Positions 26,531 through 34,551 of a DNA stretch of 64,000 bases are shown here, piece after piece. Under the pieces are notes generated by a model that worked only from the letters and a program-made list of their open reading frames with translations, was not told the origin of the DNA and did not search any database. A program made the position numbers and the translations under genes. The stretch covers positions 260,345 to 324,344 of the forward strand of contig NZ_JAECVR010000001.1 of the NCBI RefSeq assembly GCF_016055185.1, in the 5' to 3' direction. The stretch is from Paenactinomyces guangxiensis. Lineage in GTDB: Bacteria > Bacillota > Bacilli > Thermoactinomycetales > Thermoactinomycetaceae. The stretch's first letter is position 1. Each line of letters opens with the position of its first letter.

Positions 26531-26980
26531 GCATGACCTTCTTGATCGATGCATGTAGGGTTATCTGTCTATGTATATGTCAATGTACAATTGTCCTATG
26601 GCAAACCGTCAACAGCAATTAAAAAATTTCTCAAAAACAGCAGCCGAAAATTGACTCTCCCGCACTTTTGATGAAACCACTAGAAACCTGTCAACATTCT
26701 TAAATAATATAAATGTTAAAATAGATAAATAAAATGATTATTCACTCTTGATATTAACATTAGAGTCATAGTTACCGATTGCATGAAAAGATCGCGTCAG
26801 GAGTTTATGGAGACTCTTTGAAACGAGAAAATCACGGTTGACAACCTCTTTCAAAAAATATGCTTTTGGAAAGTTAACAAAAAAATGCTTCTCTATTAGG
26901 TTGGGAACACATTAACTTACTAGCGGCAATATCGTTTTTGACATAAACTTAACTCAAATGATTTGCGTTCATTAATGCCA
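26531..26980. other. Intergenic region between the mannitol-type PTS operon and sigK
   Basis: About 450 AT-rich bases without a supportable gene. The left edge is the PTS operon terminator, and the right edge leads to the sigK promoter. No known RNA family was recognised. Confidence 0.4.
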
Positions 26981-27022
26981 AAAAGAGAAGCTGATTTCCT
27001 TAGTATTGGAGAAATCAGCTTC
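26981..27022 (-). terminator. Terminator of the PTS operon
   Basis: A perfect 12-base stem GAAGCTGATTTC / GAAATCAGCTTC is followed on the minus strand by TCTTTTT. Confidence 0.85.
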
Positions 27023-27080
27023 CTTTTATCCGAAAATAATGCTAAATTGTGATAAGAGGAATTGTGAATCATGACAACAT

Positions 27081-28502
27081 TTAACTTTGTTCTAATTCAC
27101 TCATTAACTGTGCAAGATTAGGATCATCAATATAATTTTCTATTGTAATGATCTTCTTATCTCTATGAGTTAATCTTGCTCTTTCATATAAATCTTTATG
27201 AACCACGATAATATCAGAATCCTGCGGAACGTCTTCTATCCTGAAATGTTTGACTTCGATGCCATTGATATTATTCTTCTGAAGTCTTTTTCTAAACGTA
27301 GTTGCACCCAGTGCACTGCTTCCTGCACCTGCATCACAAGCAAATGCAATTTTACTAACTTTATTAGTGGTTACTCTATCAATAGATGAACTTAGAATCT
27401 GTTTCCCTTCAGACTTCATTGACTTTGATCTTTCAACAGAACTGGAAAAGTCCTCTTCCTCATCAGTCTTCTTATCCAGTTTTAGAATGATAGAAGTTAC
27501 GAGGAATGAAACTGCCGCAGCAACAAGAACACCTAAAATGATTCCTAAGAAGTTTCCTTTTGGTGTCAGTGCCAAGTATGCAAATATCGAACCCGGGCTT
27601 GGTCCAGCTACTAAGCCGGCATTAAATAGGTTGAACACGGTGATACCCGACATTCCTCCAGCAATCATAGCGAGAATTGTAAGTGGTTTCATTAATACAT
27701 ACGGGAAATACAATTCATGGATACCACCTAAAAAATGAATAATAATGGCACCTGGTGCGGTTCTTTTAGCAGCCTTTTTTCCAAAAAGACTAAATGCAAG
27801 CAGTAACCCTAAACCTGGTCCAGGGTTTGAAGCCACTGTAAAGAAGATTGATTTTCCTTCTTTTAGTGTTTCTTGCATTCCGAGTGGATAATAGATTCCT
27901 TGGTCAATGACATTATTCAAAAAAAGTACTTTGGCTGGTTCATTGATTAGCGAAAGCACTGGCAAAAACCCAGTAGCAACCAATGTTTTTATTGCAGATG
28001 TTACAATGTTATTTCCTGATTCAATCACTGGACCTATAATATAAAAGGACAAAATCATTAATAAAAATCCTAGAATACCTATTGAAAAGTTATTTACAAT
28101 CATTTCAAATCCAGCTGGAATTTTATTTTCTATTGATTTATCAAATTTCTTAATCACCCAACCACCTAAAGGACCTATAATCATTGCCCCCAGGAACATT
28201 GGAATGTCTGATCCAACTATGAGTCCAATAGCTCCAATTGTTCCCATCACAGCTCCTCTTTGACCTGCGACCATCCTGCCCCCTGTACTAGCTAAAAGCA
28301 ATGGCAAAAGATACGTTATTGCTGGGCCAACTATTTTGGCAAGTTGTTCATTGGGAACCCAACCGGTGGGAATAAAAAGTGCGGTAAGGATACCCCAAGC
28401 GATAAAAGCTCCTATATTAGGTAAAACCATATTGGTCAGGAAGCCACCAAATGCCTGTATCCGGGCACGGATCGAAGGGCTTTTAACTTCTGCACTGGCC
28501 AT
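27081..28502 (-). CDS. mtlA: PTS system mannitol-type EIICB component
   Basis: 473 residues from the ATG at 28502 (AAAAGGGGATG upstream; an in-frame ATG at 28523 is less likely). EIIC spans about 1-340: LTNMVLPNIGAFIAWGILTALFIPTGW, DIPMFLGAMIIGPLGGWVIKKFD, FEMIVNNFSIGILGFLL, and GGIHELYFPYVLMKP with the substrate-site GIHE motif. EIIB spans about 380-473, with the phospho-cysteine in AFACDAGAGSSALG. There is no EIIA domain; the separate EIIA gene is upstream. The mannitol assignment is by family; the operon context suggests another hexitol is possible. Confidence 0.9.
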   Translation of the reverse strand: MASAEVKSPSIRARIQAFGGFLTNMVLPNIGAFIAWGILTALFIPTGWVPNEQLAKIVGPAITYLLPLLLASTGGRMVAGQRGAVMGTIGAIGLIVGSDIPMFLGAMIIGPLGGWVIKKFDKSIENKIPAGFEMIVNNFSIGILGFLLMILSFYIIGPVIESGNNIVTSAIKTLVATGFLPVLSLINEPAKVLFLNNVIDQGIYYPLGMQETLKEGKSIFFTVASNPGPGLGLLLAFSLFGKKAAKRTAPGAIIIHFLGGIHELYFPYVLMKPLTILAMIAGGMSGITVFNLFNAGLVAGPSPGSIFAYLALTPKGNFLGIILGVLVAAAVSFLVTSIILKLDKKTDEEEDFSSSVERSKSMKSEGKQILSSSIDRVTTNKVSKIAFACDAGAGSSALGATTFRKRLQKNNINGIEVKHFRIEDVPQDSDIIVVHKDLYERARLTHRDKKIITIENYIDDPNLAQLMSELEQS

Positions 28503-28580
28503 ATTAAAACATCCCCTTTTCAAGTGAATTTTATTATTTAAATCATCTCCTGCATCCGTATTGGACGAATGCGGTTAATA

Positions 28581-29018
28581 TTATTCTACTGATTCAATAA
28601 GCTCAATGATTTCTGCCTCACTACTTGCTTCTTTGAATTTGACCATGACATCTTCATCAATCAATAAAGAGGATAAGTCCGAAATCAACTCTAAATGTCC
28701 TGTCGTATCTTCAGCAGCTAAAACGAAAAGAATGTTTACATCTTTTTCTTCAGGAAAAAAAACCGGATCCTTCAGTTTTAGGCATGAGATCCCTGTTTTT
28801 AGCACTCCTCCATTATTTTTCGCATGGGGCATGGCAATTCCAGGGACAATGACCATATATGAGCCATTGACATTCACATTTTCAATCATATCCTGTACAT
28901 ATTTTCGGGTGATGTTTCCTTTATCCAGCAGGGGCTGGGCAGCAACCTTGATAGCTTCCTCCCAGGTAGGCACTGAATTAAGGAAATGGACATTATTTTT
29001 GAGGTATTGGCTTAACAT
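28581..29018 (-). CDS. PTS EIIA component (fructose/ascorbate-type domain)
   Basis: 145-residue PTS EIIA type-2 domain. The phosphorylated histidine is in GIAMPHAKNNGGVLKTGIS (about residues 61-79). The following VFFPEEKDVNILFVLAAEDTTGHLELISDLSSLL resembles UlaC/SgaA-type EIIA more than MtlF. It delivers phosphate from HPr to the EIIB domain of the next gene. It starts right at the end of the dehydrogenase gene, whose tail overlaps its upstream region. The pairing of a UlaC-like EIIA with a mannitol-type EIICB is unusual. Confidence 0.88.
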   Translation of the reverse strand: MLSQYLKNNVHFLNSVPTWEEAIKVAAQPLLDKGNITRKYVQDMIENVNVNGSYMVIVPGIAMPHAKNNGGVLKTGISCLKLKDPVFFPEEKDVNILFVLAAEDTTGHLELISDLSSLLIDEDVMVKFKEASSEAEIIELIESVE

Positions 29019-29033
29019 GTTACCTCTCCTTTC

Positions 29034-30200
29034 TCAATGGGTCATTTTGTGATTGTTTTTCATTTTATCGTAATGCTTTGTGATCATCTCCTTCATTTTG
29101 GCATGTTCAATCTGTGAAAAATGTGAAATCGCCTTATCTATCCCATTCTCACGAATATAGCTTTGCAGTGCGAACGACTCCTCGTCTTCAGGGTTGTTGA
29201 ACAGATAACCAGCAGCTATGGATGCCGCTAAATTTTCGAACGGTAACCCCAGCTTGAAGAGTTCCCTCGCTGGCTTCACCAACCGTTCTTCATAACCTAA
29301 TTTCCTGATCGGCGATCGCCCGACACGCAAAATTTCATCACTTATATTGCTGTTTTTAAAACGCTTGAGCGTTTTTTCGATAAACTCAATCATTTCCTGA
29401 GAATCTGACCGATAAGTTTCAATCATATATTGGGAGGATTCCACCATCGCTGCCCTCACGATTCTTTCAACTTCCGGGTTCCTTAATGCTTTTGCAATGG
29501 TTGATTCACCTGTTAAAAATCCCAAATAAGCTGTGGCCGCATGACCCATATTCACAATGTATAATTTTCTTTCAATATAAGGCTTCAAGTTCTCTACGTA
29601 GATAGCATTGCTGATTAAAGGCAGATCAAAATTAACCATTTCTGATTTGTTAATCACCCACTCGAAGAATGGCTCAACAAGGGCAATTTCACCTTGGTCA
29701 CCTTTTTTCGATAAAGCAAGGCGGTCAATCGCAGAGTTGGGAAAGCCAACATGGGAATTGATTTGAGTCATTTCCTCGACTGATATGATTTGTTCTATTT
29801 CTTTTTTTAAAGTAAGGGAAGCATTGATTGCGTTTTCATTGGCGATTACATCGATTTTCTTTCTATTTTGGGCGATTCTGTCTAAAAGGCCTTCTGCCAA
29901 GACTCTGGCTATATTGGGCAAATTGACGACCCCAACGGATGTAGTGATGATATCGACATTTACAATTGCTTCAATCACTTTTTCCTTTTGTGTAATACTG
30001 TTCAGGGCAGAAACAGGAGAGATTATTTCCACCGAATGCTCTTCGTCTAATAATTCAACTGAGTAGCTGTTCCTTTTATTTATACAGTCAATCATTTCCT
30101 GGTTCACATCCACAAAGCACACTTCATAACCGGTTTTGTTGAGCAAATTTCCGATTAAGCCCTTTCCAATTTTTCCAGCACCAAAATGCAGAGCTTTCAT
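29034..30200 (-). CDS. mtlD: Mannitol-1-phosphate 5-dehydrogenase family protein
   Basis: 388 residues from the ATG at 30200, after AAAGGAGATTAGACAC. It has the polyol-specific long-chain dehydrogenase fold: LHFGAGKIGKGLIGNLLNKTGYEVCFVDVN (NAD loop), then DVIANENAINAS, then SHVGFPNSAIDRLAL, and YIVNMGHAATAYLGFLTGESTIAKAL with the catalytic region. It oxidises a polyol phosphate imported by the PTS to a ketose phosphate, fructose-6-phosphate if the substrate is mannitol. The spacing from the hexuloisomerase gene (57 bases) and from the EIIA gene (15 bases) shows an operon. Confidence 0.9.
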   Translation of the reverse strand: MKALHFGAGKIGKGLIGNLLNKTGYEVCFVDVNQEMIDCINKRNSYSVELLDEEHSVEIISPVSALNSITQKEKVIEAIVNVDIITTSVGVVNLPNIARVLAEGLLDRIAQNRKKIDVIANENAINASLTLKKEIEQIISVEEMTQINSHVGFPNSAIDRLALSKKGDQGEIALVEPFFEWVINKSEMVNFDLPLISNAIYVENLKPYIERKLYIVNMGHAATAYLGFLTGESTIAKALRNPEVERIVRAAMVESSQYMIETYRSDSQEMIEFIEKTLKRFKNSNISDEILRVGRSPIRKLGYEERLVKPARELFKLGLPFENLAASIAAGYLFNNPEDEESFALQSYIRENGIDKAISHFSQIEHAKMKEMITKHYDKMKNNHKMTH

Positions 30201-30256
30201 GTGTCTAATCTCCTTTACTATCAAATAACCTTATCTACACTAAAAGCCAACTCTAA

Positions 30257-30817
30257 TTATTCCAAGTTCGCATGGTATTGCCAGAGAGCGTGCATATCAA
30301 TATCTTTATCCTTGATTATCATTAGAGCAATCGTGTCGCCCAATAGGAGCAGGCTTTGTTCAAATAAGCTTGTCATTGGTTGTATCGACGGAATTTCACC
30401 TGGCAATTGCAGTTTCGTGCTGACAGGGATTTTAATAAAGAGATCTGCATATTCTCTCATTGAACTTTGTGGATTCGCACCAATATGGGCTACTGTCGCA
30501 TTAAATTGTTTTGCTTTTTTAGCTATAATGAGCGGGAAAGCGGTTTCTCCACTGCCAGAGCCTACAATCAATAAATCTTTCTCGGTAATCGCCGGTTCCG
30601 TGATTTCTCCAACTATATAACAATTGATGCCAAGATGGGCAAATCTCTTGGCGATGGACTTTAGTGACAGCAGTACCCTGCCAACACCGACGAAGAATAC
30701 CTTCTCCGCTTTCTGGATTTTGTCAATCAGCTGTTCTACTTCTTCGGTGTTAATATTGCGTAAAGTATTGCCCAGTTCATTGATAATATCCTGTGAAACT
30801 TCTCTGTAATTCACCAT
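30257..30817 (-). CDS. hxlB: 6-phospho-3-hexuloisomerase-like SIS protein
   Basis: 186 residues, a single SIS domain. Family marks: EKVFFVGVGRVLLSLKSIAKRFAHLGINCYIVGEITEPAI, LIVGSGSGETAFPLIIAKKAK (sugar-phosphate loop), HIGANPQSSM, and SIQPMTSLFEQSLLLLGD near the C-terminus. HxlB enzymes interconvert D-arabino-3-hexulose-6-phosphate and fructose-6-phosphate. Here it is one base from the epimerase-like gene and upstream of mtlD, so it may handle the ketose phosphate made by MtlD. The GRVLL stretch replaces the usual GRSGL, so specificity may differ. Confidence 0.88.
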   Translation of the reverse strand: MVNYREVSQDIINELGNTLRNINTEEVEQLIDKIQKAEKVFFVGVGRVLLSLKSIAKRFAHLGINCYIVGEITEPAITEKDLLIVGSGSGETAFPLIIAKKAKQFNATVAHIGANPQSSMREYADLFIKIPVSTKLQLPGEIPSIQPMTSLFEQSLLLLGDTIALMIIKDKDIDMHALWQYHANLE

Positions 30818-31522
30818 TTATTTCACCCCTGCATTTAGTCCTTTTGCGATAGCTTCTTCCACTAATCGTTTGTTTTCATCCAAACTATGATTTGGGAGAA
30901 ACAGGCTTGTAGTCCCGGCAACCAGAATATCTGCGCCCGCCCTGACCAATCCAGGAATTGTATCTAAAGATACTCTTCCGTCGACTTCAATTCTTGTATC
31001 CAAGCCTCTCTTTTTAATTAATTGGCTCAAGTCCCCTACCTTTTTAACCGCGTAGGATACCTGGCTTTCGTTTTGATCAGTTGCAAAACCCGGGTTGATA
31101 AGCATTAAAAGCACAGTATCAACCTGTGGCAATACATAGTCCAGGGTGCATAAAGGAGTGGCCGGATTAAGCGCAGCCCCAACCTTCACCCCATTTTTTC
31201 TGATCAAATTGATATAGCGGTCAATATGGATACCACTTTCCAGGTGAAACGAGATTTGTTGGACACCGATATTGAGCATCTCCTGAATGAAAAACTCATT
31301 ATTGTAAGCCATAATATGAACATCGAAATCCAAGTCGGTAATATTGCGCAATTGCTTCACAGTGTCAATTCCTAGCGGCATGCTTGGGCTGAACGCTCCG
31401 TCAATGATATCTATGTGTAATGTGTCTAATCCTGCACGCTTAATCTCTTCTACACTTTTCTCCAAGTTGCAGAGATCCGCGCACATAATGGAAGGTGCAA
31501 TCGTGATTGCTCTATTATGCAC
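30818..31522 (-). CDS. Ribulose-phosphate 3-epimerase family protein (Rpe/AlsE-like)
   Basis: 234 residues, TIM barrel. It starts at GTG 31522 after AGGAGGCAGAAAC. Motifs: IAPSIMCADLCNLEKSVEEI, DTLHIDIIDGAFSPSMPLG with the catalytic Asp, DVHIMAYNNE, VLLMLINPGFATDQ and EVDGRVSLDTIPGLVRAGADILVAGTTSLF. The usual NPGFGGQ is NPGFATDQ and VDGGI is VDGRV, so this is a divergent member, perhaps an epimerase of hexulose-6-phosphates rather than housekeeping Rpe. First gene of the operon ending with mtlA. Confidence 0.88.
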   Translation of the reverse strand: MHNRAITIAPSIMCADLCNLEKSVEEIKRAGLDTLHIDIIDGAFSPSMPLGIDTVKQLRNITDLDFDVHIMAYNNEFFIQEMLNIGVQQISFHLESGIHIDRYINLIRKNGVKVGAALNPATPLCTLDYVLPQVDTVLLMLINPGFATDQNESQVSYAVKKVGDLSQLIKKRGLDTRIEVDGRVSLDTIPGLVRAGADILVAGTTSLFLPNHSLDENKRLVEEAIAKGLNAGVK

Positions 31523-31545
31523 GTTTCTGCCTCCTATATTGCGTT

Positions 31546-31670
31546 TTTTTGCTTGTAATTAAATTGTATAGCGTTTTCATTGCAAAGTAAAGCATATTTT
31601 TGCTTGTTTTCGCATGCTTTTTTTGCGCATTTATCTTTTTTAGAAGAAAAAATATGTTATACTGAAAGAA
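31546..31670. promoter_or_regulatory. Divergent control region with TTTTTGCTTGT repeats
   Basis: TTTTTGCTTGT occurs at 31546-31556 and again at 31597-31607, 51 bases (about five helical turns) apart. A related TTTTTTTGCGC follows at about 31619-31628. On the minus strand a -10 TATACA (31565-31570) overlaps the cre-like ATGAAAACGCTATACAA. On the plus strand TTATACT at about 31659-31665 serves the DeoR gene. The repeats are candidate DeoR operators. Confidence 0.5.
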
Positions 31671-31693
31671 ATAAAAAGAGGAGTAAATGAAGA

Positions 31694-32443
31694 ATGTTAA
31701 AAGAAGAACGTCAACAAAGGATTTTACAAATTTTAAATGATGAACATAAAGTAATCGCCAGCGATTTAAGTAAACGTCTGTTTGTTTCAGAAGATACGAT
31801 CAGAAGAGATTTAAAAGAATTGGATGCCCAGGGCCTGTTGAAAAGAGTTCACAGCGGGGCACTAAGGATTGGCCCTCCGGTAGTTGATTTTTCTACAAGA
31901 CAAAATATATACAATGAAGTAAAAATCCGTTTGGCCCTTAAAGCAGTCGATTTTATAAAAGATAACATGGTCCTGTTGATCGATGGAGGAACAACGAACC
32001 TGCACCTGGTAAACCATCTTCCTTTATCCTTGAAGGCAACAATCATTACCAATAGCCCCCCCATTTCCATGGCATTATCCAATCACAAGAATGTTGAAGT
32101 TATCATGATCGGCGGCACTTTATTTAAAGAGTCGTTAGTTAACCTCGGAATAGATGCGGTGGAAACGCTGAACACCATGAGGGCCGACCTGTATATAATG
32201 GGGATTTATAATATAGATGCTCGTATCGGAATCAGCGTTCCAAGTAGATCGGAAGCTTTAGTAAAACGGAAAATGGCCTCCATTTCTACTGAAGTATTAG
32301 CTTTGGTTACGCCTGACAAGTTGGATACAGTTTCCAATCATATTGTATGTCCGTCTGATCATTTAACCTATCTGATTACTGAAAATGTTAAACCAGATGT
32401 AAAAGCTCTGTACGCCAATCAAGGAATCACTGTGGTGGATTAA
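31694..32443 (+). CDS. DeoR family transcriptional regulator
   Basis: 249 residues. The N-terminal winged helix is LKEERQQRILQILNDEHKVIASDLSKRLFVSEDTIRRDLKELDAQGLLKRVHSGA. The C-terminal DeoR sugar-phosphate sensor domain (about 80-235) contains LLIDGGTTNLHLVNHL, IITNSPPISMAL, IMIGGTLFKESLVNLG and the ending HLTYLITENV. DeoR proteins usually repress sugar operons and respond to a phosphorylated sugar. It is transcribed away from the epimerase-PTS operon and shares its control region, so it is the probable regulator. Confidence 0.92.
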   Translation: MLKEERQQRILQILNDEHKVIASDLSKRLFVSEDTIRRDLKELDAQGLLKRVHSGALRIGPPVVDFSTRQNIYNEVKIRLALKAVDFIKDNMVLLIDGGTTNLHLVNHLPLSLKATIITNSPPISMALSNHKNVEVIMIGGTLFKESLVNLGIDAVETLNTMRADLYIMGIYNIDARIGISVPSRSEALVKRKMASISTEVLALVTPDKLDTVSNHIVCPSDHLTYLITENVKPDVKALYANQGITVVD

Positions 32444-32528
32444 ATTTCAGTTACTCTATTATTAAATATCTTTTAAAAGGAGCAAATCTTTAAGGGGCAA
32501 ATCTTTCATAAACATTTTCAATCAAATT

Positions 32529-32976
32529 GATACACTTGCTATCAGCGTGATTCGCACATTATTGATTGACGCCGTCCAGGCAGCTAAATTCAGATCATCT
32601 TGATTTGCCTATTGGTGCTGCTCCCATGGAGTATGTACTATGAACCAGACCAAAAAACCGTCATGTTTTAACAGAGACCGTTTTATCCTTTCGGCCAGAC
32701 ACGGTTCGATGCTGTTGTGTAGCCTGCTTCACTTATTGGGGTATGACTTGTCCATTGAAAATATTAAGAATTTCCGCCAATGGGACAATAAAACACCAGG
32801 ACACCTGGAATATGGCCATACACCTGGTGTAGAAGCAACAACATTGCCACCGGGCCAGGGAATTCCATGGCTGTTGAAATAGCAATGGCAGAGTGTGCCA
32901 CCTTGCAGTAACTTATAATAAGGAAAGATATGAATTGATTGATCACTAACTTATAGCATTTTGCAGTAATGCTAAC
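32529..32976 (+). pseudogene. Decayed transketolase, N-terminal part
   Basis: Pieces of the transketolase N-terminus appear in order in changing frames: DTLAISVIRTLLIDAVQAAK (32531-32590), [13 protein letters not shown] (about 32600-32640), then from about 32655 [38 protein letters not shown] and [19 protein letters not shown], then AVEIAMAEC and NKERYELIDH with stops and frameshifts between. The thiamine/active-site GHGS is RHGS here, and the C-terminal three quarters are absent. It is not functional. The neighbouring sugar-phosphate epimerase and isomerase genes suggest a larger ancestral pentose/hexulose locus, which is inference. Confidence 0.9.
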
Positions 32977-33116
32977 GATAAATGCCCGATGACACCTCCT
33001 CAAATCCCACCAAAGCGCAAGGATCCGATGAAGAAGTGTGACAAGTTTTATCAGCGAGTAAGAGATCAAATTGAAGCCAGGATCATTCAGTTTGCAAAAA
33101 AACGGAAATAAATAAC
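32977..33116. other. Residual sequence after the transketolase remnant
   Basis: A short plus-strand frame (MTPPQIPPKRKDPMKKC... ending FAKKRK at about 33109) is visible but has no SD and no recognised family. Treated as debris. Confidence 0.3.
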
Positions 33117-33145
33117 AGCCACATCCATCGTCGATGGATGTGGCT
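33117..33145. repeat. Perfect long hairpin
   Basis: AGCCACATCCATCG and its exact complement CGATGGATGTGGCT are separated by one base. The lack of a T-tract argues against a simple terminator. It sits between two decayed genes, so it could be a leftover terminator or a mobile-element end. Confidence 0.55.
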
Positions 33146-33176
33146 ATTCTCATATTAATCAGGTTCGCGAAACAGT

Positions 33177-33396
33177 CTATAACAATTTTTTCATCCCCAT
33201 GTCATCAACAAATGTTCCATCCAATTTACCGAAAGCCTGCTTTTCGATATAAACCTTGCCCTAATTGGTTAAAGGGAAGGTGAACAGTACCAGTTTATAA
33301 AAACTATTTTCTTTCGCCGTTCCTTCTAAACCAAGTCCTTTTCCACGCCAGTTGAGATTAATATAAACGGAAATATCCGCAACCCCTGCATCAGCA
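33177..33396 (-). pseudogene. Decayed GNAT acetyltransferase, C-terminal part
   Basis: Minus strand: ADAGVADISVYINLNWRGKGLG (acetyl-CoA loop-type GxG region), an internal deletion, NSFYKLVLFTFP, a frameshift to PFNQLGQGLYRKAGFR-stop, then KLDGTFVDDMGMKKLL-stop. This order matches phosphinothricin/ArsN-type GNAT enzymes (FYKLVLFTFPFNQLGQGLYRKAGF...G.F.D...MEKLL). At least two frame breaks and a missing N-terminus make it non-functional. Directly upstream (33397) the sequence switches to a sigK-like segment. Confidence 0.8.
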
Positions 33397-33489
33397 TTCT
33401 GGCAACGGCTGGGCAAATGCATTGTTCTTGATATACAAAACAAAGTCAATCATCTCGCGGATCATCATTGCCAGAGCCGTTATGATTCC
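33397..33489 (-). pseudogene. sigK 5' fragment (pro-peptide and start of mature sigma-K)
   Basis: Minus-strand codons read GIITALAMMIREMIDFV then LYIKNNAFAQPLPE. Aligned without gaps to residues of this window's SigK ([31 protein letters not shown]), 22 of 31 positions are identical. The same GATGGAGGTG box precedes both (33503-33512 here). The start codon region has lost two bases and reads TTG TGA. The similarity ends where GNAT remnant sequence begins. A duplicated, truncated sigK start is the simplest reading. Confidence 0.8.
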
Positions 33490-33512
33490 TCACAAGCTAC
33501 TTCACCTCCATC

Positions 33513-33699
33513 AAAATGTAAATAGGACAGCATAATCAATACTCCACTGCATATCGCCAACACAAATCGAGAGCAAATCCAGCTTGCCAATCGTACATTC
33601 CCTTTATTCTTCAGGAGCGATTTTTCCACCCCCTTTTTTTGGCATTATTTTCTCAATTCGTCCCGTTGCTGCAATTAGCCTGGTTTCCCCCTCTGACCA
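33513..33699. other. Region between the sigK fragment and araQ
   Basis: About 190 bases with no gene recognised. It may include the former upstream region of the sigK copy and the araQ terminator area. Confidence 0.35.
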
Positions 33700-34551
33700 C
33701 TATCCCTTTACTCCTCCTACTGTCAGGCCGGCAATGAAAAAGCGTTGAAAGAAAAGGAACAAAACCAGCATGGGCAAAACGGTCAAGACCGAACCGGAAA
33801 TCAGGATATTGTAATTATTTCCGTATGGTGTCAGCAAGCCTGACAATCCGATTGGCAAGTTCAGCATGTCATTGGTGCGCAATACGATTAACGGCCATAA
33901 GAAATTGTTCCAACTGTTCAACGCCTGGAGGATGCCCATCGCACCAAACGCGGGGATCATCAAAGGTGCCATCACCCTGAAGAAGATGCCAAACTCGGAA
34001 CAACCGTCAATCCTGGCCGCATCCAAAAGCTCCTTGGGCAGTCCGAGCGTAAATTGGCGAAAAAAGAAGACGGCGAAAGGGGATACGGCAAAAGGAAGGA
34101 TCACTCCCCAATACGTATTGATCAAATGAAAAGAGATCATTTCTTTGAACATAGGCAGCATCATAATCTCTACGGGAATCATCATGACAAACACAACCAA
34201 ACCCAAAATAAAGTTTCTCCCTTTAAATCGGTAAATCGCCAGTGCATACCCCACCATGGACGAGAAAAACAAAGTAACAATTGTACTGAGGACGGTAAGA
34301 AGAACGCTATTCTTAAACCATTGCAAATATAATCGGGCCTCTTCAGAGAAAAGGTATCGGTAGTTGTTCAGGCTGAGTTTTTCCGGCTCAATGTGCAGGT
34401 TTAACCCGAAGCGCATCAATTCAGCCGCCGGATTTAAAGAAGCCAGCACAAGGGCACCAAAAGGAAACAGCACCAGGAAGGATAAGCAGATCAGGAAGAG
34501 AAACACTCCGACGGAAAGCGTTTTCTTTTTTGCCGTCATTTTTTGCATCAT
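33700..34551 (-). CDS. araQ: AraQ-type ABC sugar permease
   Basis: 283 residues, six membrane segments. MalG-type binding-protein-dependent permease with the EAA loop ELLDAARIDGCSEFGIFFRVMAPLMIPA (about residues 180-207). It pairs with AraP to import arabinose oligomers delivered by AraN. Its start overlaps the araP stop (ATGA); 34551 or the adjacent ATG at 34548 follows AAGGAGG. There is no cognate ATPase gene nearby; in B. subtilis the shared ATPase MsmX energises AraNPQ. Confidence 0.92.
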   Translation of the reverse strand: MMQKMTAKKKTLSVGVFLFLICLSFLVLFPFGALVLASLNPAAELMRFGLNLHIEPEKLSLNNYRYLFSEEARLYLQWFKNSVLLTVLSTIVTLFFSSMVGYALAIYRFKGRNFILGLVVFVMMIPVEIMMLPMFKEMISFHLINTYWGVILPFAVSPFAVFFFRQFTLGLPKELLDAARIDGCSEFGIFFRVMAPLMIPAFGAMGILQALNSWNNFLWPLIVLRTNDMLNLPIGLSGLLTPYGNNYNILISGSVLTVLPMLVLFLFFQRFFIAGLTVGGVKG

